Source: an uncultured Lachnospiraceae bacterium (lineage in GTDB: Bacteria > Bacillota > Clostridia > Lachnospirales > Lachnospiraceae). Taken from it: a DNA stretch of 8,184 nucleotides. The notes beneath the pieces were generated by a model. It saw only the letters and a program-made list of their open reading frames with translations, was not told the origin of the DNA and searched no databases. The stretch lies in the NCBI GenBank assembly GCA_900553305.1, contig USDI01000089.1, positions 1 through 8,184 on the forward strand, given 5' to 3'. The translations under genes and the position numbers were made by a program. Below are positions 5,959 through 8,184 of this stretch, one piece after another; positions within the stretch are counted from its first letter, which is position 1; each line of letters starts with the position of its first letter.

Positions 5959-7712
5959 TGATGAATCGGATCCGGAATTTTTTAAGTATTTTTTTCAAAA
6001 AACATTTCATAGAAAGTACATTTATGACGAAATGGGATTATCTCGCCATGGGAGTTCTTACTTTATTTTTTACAATTCTGGTTTTTTACCGGATCGGGAA
6101 CATCTCTGCGCCGCAAAGCGCCTATACGGCTACGGCCGAAGACCGGGATATTGTCATTGATTTAGGGGACTATGTGGATGTCGGATCGATTCATATGTTC
6201 TTAGGCAATCTCAATACCCGTAAATTCTCAATCTCTGCCTTCAATGAAGTAACCGGTGCCTGGGAGGTTGTTCAGGGGGAGGCCACTGCCGAGTCGGTCT
6301 TTGCCTGGAATACCATTGCGATCAACTATAACCTCCGCTATCTGGGAATTGTCGCTTTAGATGAAGAATGTGTCATCAATGAGCTGGTTCTTACTTCTCC
6401 GGACGGCACGGTTTTATCTCCGATTTATGATGCGAAATATTCTGCTTTGTTTGACGAGCAGGATCTGTTTCCCGCGGTCAAAACCTATCTGAACGGCACG
6501 ATGTTTGACGAAGTCTATCACGGACGTACCGCCTATGAATTTATTCACGGACTGGTCACTTACGAAACCACCCATCCGCAGCTTGGTAAAATTCTGATTT
6601 CTTTAGGCATCCGGATGTTTGGCATGACTCCGTTTGGCTGGCGTTTTATGTCGGCTCTCTTTGGAATTTTTATGGTTCCGCTTTTCTATCTCTTTGCAAA
6701 GCGGCTCTTTCAGAATACCTTTGCAGCAACAGCCACCACGATCCTGCTGGTGTTTGACTGTATGCACTTTATGTTATCGAGAATTGCCACGATCGATATT
6801 TTCGTAGCGTTCTTTATTATTCTGGCATACTACTATCTGTACCGCTATTTTCTGGCAGATCACCAATATCGCCAGACTCCGGAGTGCCTTTCGGATCCAT
6901 TCCCGCCCTTCCGTGTTGCCGTTCTTCTGGCACTGTGCGGTATCGGTATGTCCCTTGCCATTGCTACGAAACTAACCGGCGTCTATGCGGCTGCCGGCCT
7001 CGCCATCCTTTTTATCTGGTATACGATCCTGCATTTCCCGAAGCAGCAGACCTTCCGGCTGTTTTTATTCTGTGTCGGATTTTTCGTAATACTTCCACTT
7101 GTTCTGTATACACTTGCCTATATTCCCGTTGTCGGCGCAGACGGCTACAACGGACTGATTGATAAAACCATTAAAAACACTCAGTATATGTTCTGGTATC
7201 ACTCGACCTTAAAGGCCGAGCATTACTACAGCTCGCCCTACTATGAATGGCCTGTCATCTGGATGCCGCTGCTTGATGCGAACGATGCCGTAAGCGCCAC
7301 GAAAGTAAGCGCCGTAAGCAGCATGGGAAATCCGGTGATCTGGTGGGTCGGAATCCCCTGCGTGCTCATCACCTTTATTCAGTGGATCGCACGCCGTGAT
7401 GGCAAGGCAGGCTTTTTAACGATCGGTTATCTCACCCAGTACCTGCCCTGGGTGATCCTTGGACTTTCCGGTGGCCGGATCACCTTTATTTATCACTACT
7501 TCCCCGCCAGTCTCTTTACGATCCTGATGATGGGATATGTGATACATCTCCTCATCAAAAGATTCCCGAAAAGTAAAATAGCAATCACCGTCTATCTGGT
7601 GATTGCCATTGCATGCTTTTTCGTATTTTATCCGGTGGTATCCGGATTTCCGGTTTCCCGTGAATATGGAATGCATCTGCGTCTGCTTAAAGACTGGATT
7701 CTTGTGCTTTAG
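5958..7712 (+). CDS. Protein O-mannosyltransferase-like membrane glycosyltransferase (PMT/GT39 family, GT-C fold)
   Basis: A 584-residue polytopic membrane enzyme expected to transfer a sugar, typically mannose, from a polyprenyl-phosphate carrier to an acceptor on the outer face of the membrane. Family marks: a first membrane helix at about 28-45, the catalytic-type DE motif at 184-185 (MFDEVYHGR), THPQLGK at 205-211, GWR at 227-229, TKLTGVYAA at 337-345 (family S/T-K-x-T-G-x-Y), SSMGNPVIWW at 454-463, and R507...YHYFP (512-516), matching the PMT C-terminal four-helix region. About ten or more hydrophobic segments follow. Residues ~55-160, between helix 1 and the DE motif, form an extra non-membrane, beta-rich stretch resembling a discoidin (F5/8 type C) domain. 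The start is the first of two consecutive ATGs, with GGAAAGG (5944-5950) 7 nt upstream. The 3' end overlaps the convergent gene by 26 bp. The true donor and acceptor cannot be read from the sequence. Confidence 0.9.
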   Translation: MMNRIRNFLSIFFKKHFIESTFMTKWDYLAMGVLTLFFTILVFYRIGNISAPQSAYTATAEDRDIVIDLGDYVDVGSIHMFLGNLNTRKFSISAFNEVTGAWEVVQGEATAESVFAWNTIAINYNLRYLGIVALDEECVINELVLTSPDGTVLSPIYDAKYSALFDEQDLFPAVKTYLNGTMFDEVYHGRTAYEFIHGLVTYETTHPQLGKILISLGIRMFGMTPFGWRFMSALFGIFMVPLFYLFAKRLFQNTFAATATTILLVFDCMHFMLSRIATIDIFVAFFIILAYYYLYRYFLADHQYRQTPECLSDPFPPFRVAVLLALCGIGMSLAIATKLTGVYAAAGLAILFIWYTILHFPKQQTFRLFLFCVGFFVILPLVLYTLAYIPVVGADGYNGLIDKTIKNTQYMFWYHSTLKAEHYYSSPYYEWPVIWMPLLDANDAVSATKVSAVSSMGNPVIWWVGIPCVLITFIQWIARRDGKAGFLTIGYLTQYLPWVILGLSGGRITFIYHYFPASLFTILMMGYVIHLLIKRFPKSKIAITVYLVIAIACFFVFYPVVSGFPVSREYGMHLRLLKDWILVL

Positions 7713-8184
7713 GCCGAACTGCTGCGATCTGTTTATACAAATCTTTTCCAACAAGCAAAATCAGCACAAGCAGTCCAACCGCAACATAGCTCATCGGAAA
7801 AATATGAATTCCATTCAGATACGGCATATAACTTAGAAAAGAAACCAATAGGAACCCACATGTCACAAAGAGTTTTTCCGCCCTCAGCATACCATACAAA
7901 ATAGCCAGAAGATCTACCATAAATCCGTAACGCTCATGCATATGGGGCAGGGTGTAAACCACTACGGAAACTGAAAATAATGCGATACTGACTGCTATTT
8001 GATCTGTAACAATCATTTTGACTCCATAAAGATAATACGCCAACACTCCCAACACAATAACCGCCACCCATATTCCGGCACTTCCCACTTCATAAGGATG
8101 ATGGTAATCAGGTGATGCCTCTCCCAATAATGCATATAAATTGGGATATTCCATTGTTCCCCATGGATATGTTGCCGACTGATC
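7687..8184 (-). CDS. Multi-pass membrane glycosyltransferase, C-terminal part (GT-C type, Gpi18/PIG-M-like; cut by window edge)
   Basis: The frame stays open to the right edge: 165 codons are visible before the TAA at 7689-7687, and the N-terminal part lies outside. The methionine at 8154 is probably internal, since upstream codons read DQSATYPWGTMEYPNLYALL, and the YPWGT-x-x-x-PNLYALL block is typical of the lumenal loop of large GT-C mannosyltransferase-like proteins. LPHMHERYGF (MHERY at visible residues 82-86) is a second landmark of bacterial relatives of Gpi18/PIG-M mannosyltransferases, recalled from family knowledge. Four or five hydrophobic helices are visible (about 34-54, 60-79, 88-100, 105-122, 131-147), ending in a short basic cytoplasmic tail. 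It is convergent with, and overlaps by 26 bp, the mannosyltransferase-like gene. The two may serve a shared surface glycosylation function. Exact substrate unknown. Confidence 0.8.
   Translation of the reverse strand, partial: DQSATYPWGTMEYPNLYALLGEASPDYHHPYEVGSAGIWVAVIVLGVLAYYLYGVKMIVTDQIAVSIALFSVSVVVYTLPHMHERYGFMVDLLAILYGMLRAEKLFVTCGFLLVSFLSYMPYLNGIHIFPMSYVAVGLLVLILLVGKDLYKQIAAVRPKAQESSL

Overview
The window looks like chromosomal DNA from a Gram-positive anaerobe of the class Clostridia, most likely a Lachnospiraceae-type genome. The reasons are strong purine-rich ribosome binding sites, the enolase - secG - rnr - smpB gene order on one strand, and a secreted GH25 lysozyme carrying cell-wall-binding-type aromatic/glycine repeats. 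The placement is inference from gene order and protein character, not from a database comparison.

Layout from left to right. Positions 1-2733 (minus strand) hold the translation and RNA quality-control block: the start of smpB (cut by the window edge), rnr (RNase R) and secG. A strong intrinsic terminator lies just after secG. Between that terminator and the rnr start are two tandem copies of a ~60-bp element that folds into a conserved hairpin in the rnr-sense strand. Positions 2797-4291 (minus) hold a secreted GH25 muramidase with its own promoter. A 13-bp tandem duplication throws its last ~107 codons out of frame. Positions 4313-4557 are non-coding and hold the lysozyme promoter and three stem-loops, two of them abutting. 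Positions 4558-5865 (minus) encode enolase. A 92-bp divergent promoter region separates it from 5958-7712 (plus), a polytopic protein O-mannosyltransferase-like enzyme with an unusual beta-sandwich-like insertion. The right edge (7687-8184, minus) is the C-terminal part of another multi-pass GT-C-type glycosyltransferase, whose 3' end overlaps the mannosyltransferase gene tail to tail.

How the genes fit together. SmpB and RNase R cooperate in trans-translation and decay of defective mRNA, and SecG is a Sec translocon subunit; their linkage is a common Firmicutes arrangement. Enolase is central glycolysis. The lysozyme appears to be an accessory gene lodged between eno and secG. The two membrane glycosyltransferases suggest a cell-surface or exported-protein glycosylation function starting at the right edge.

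Most of the window is ordinary. No CRISPR array, transposase, tRNA or rRNA was seen. The observations most worth a second look are the tandem hairpin element in the rnr leader, the 13-bp duplication in the lysozyme gene, the adjacent hairpin pair at 4399-4479, and the inserted domain in the mannosyltransferase.
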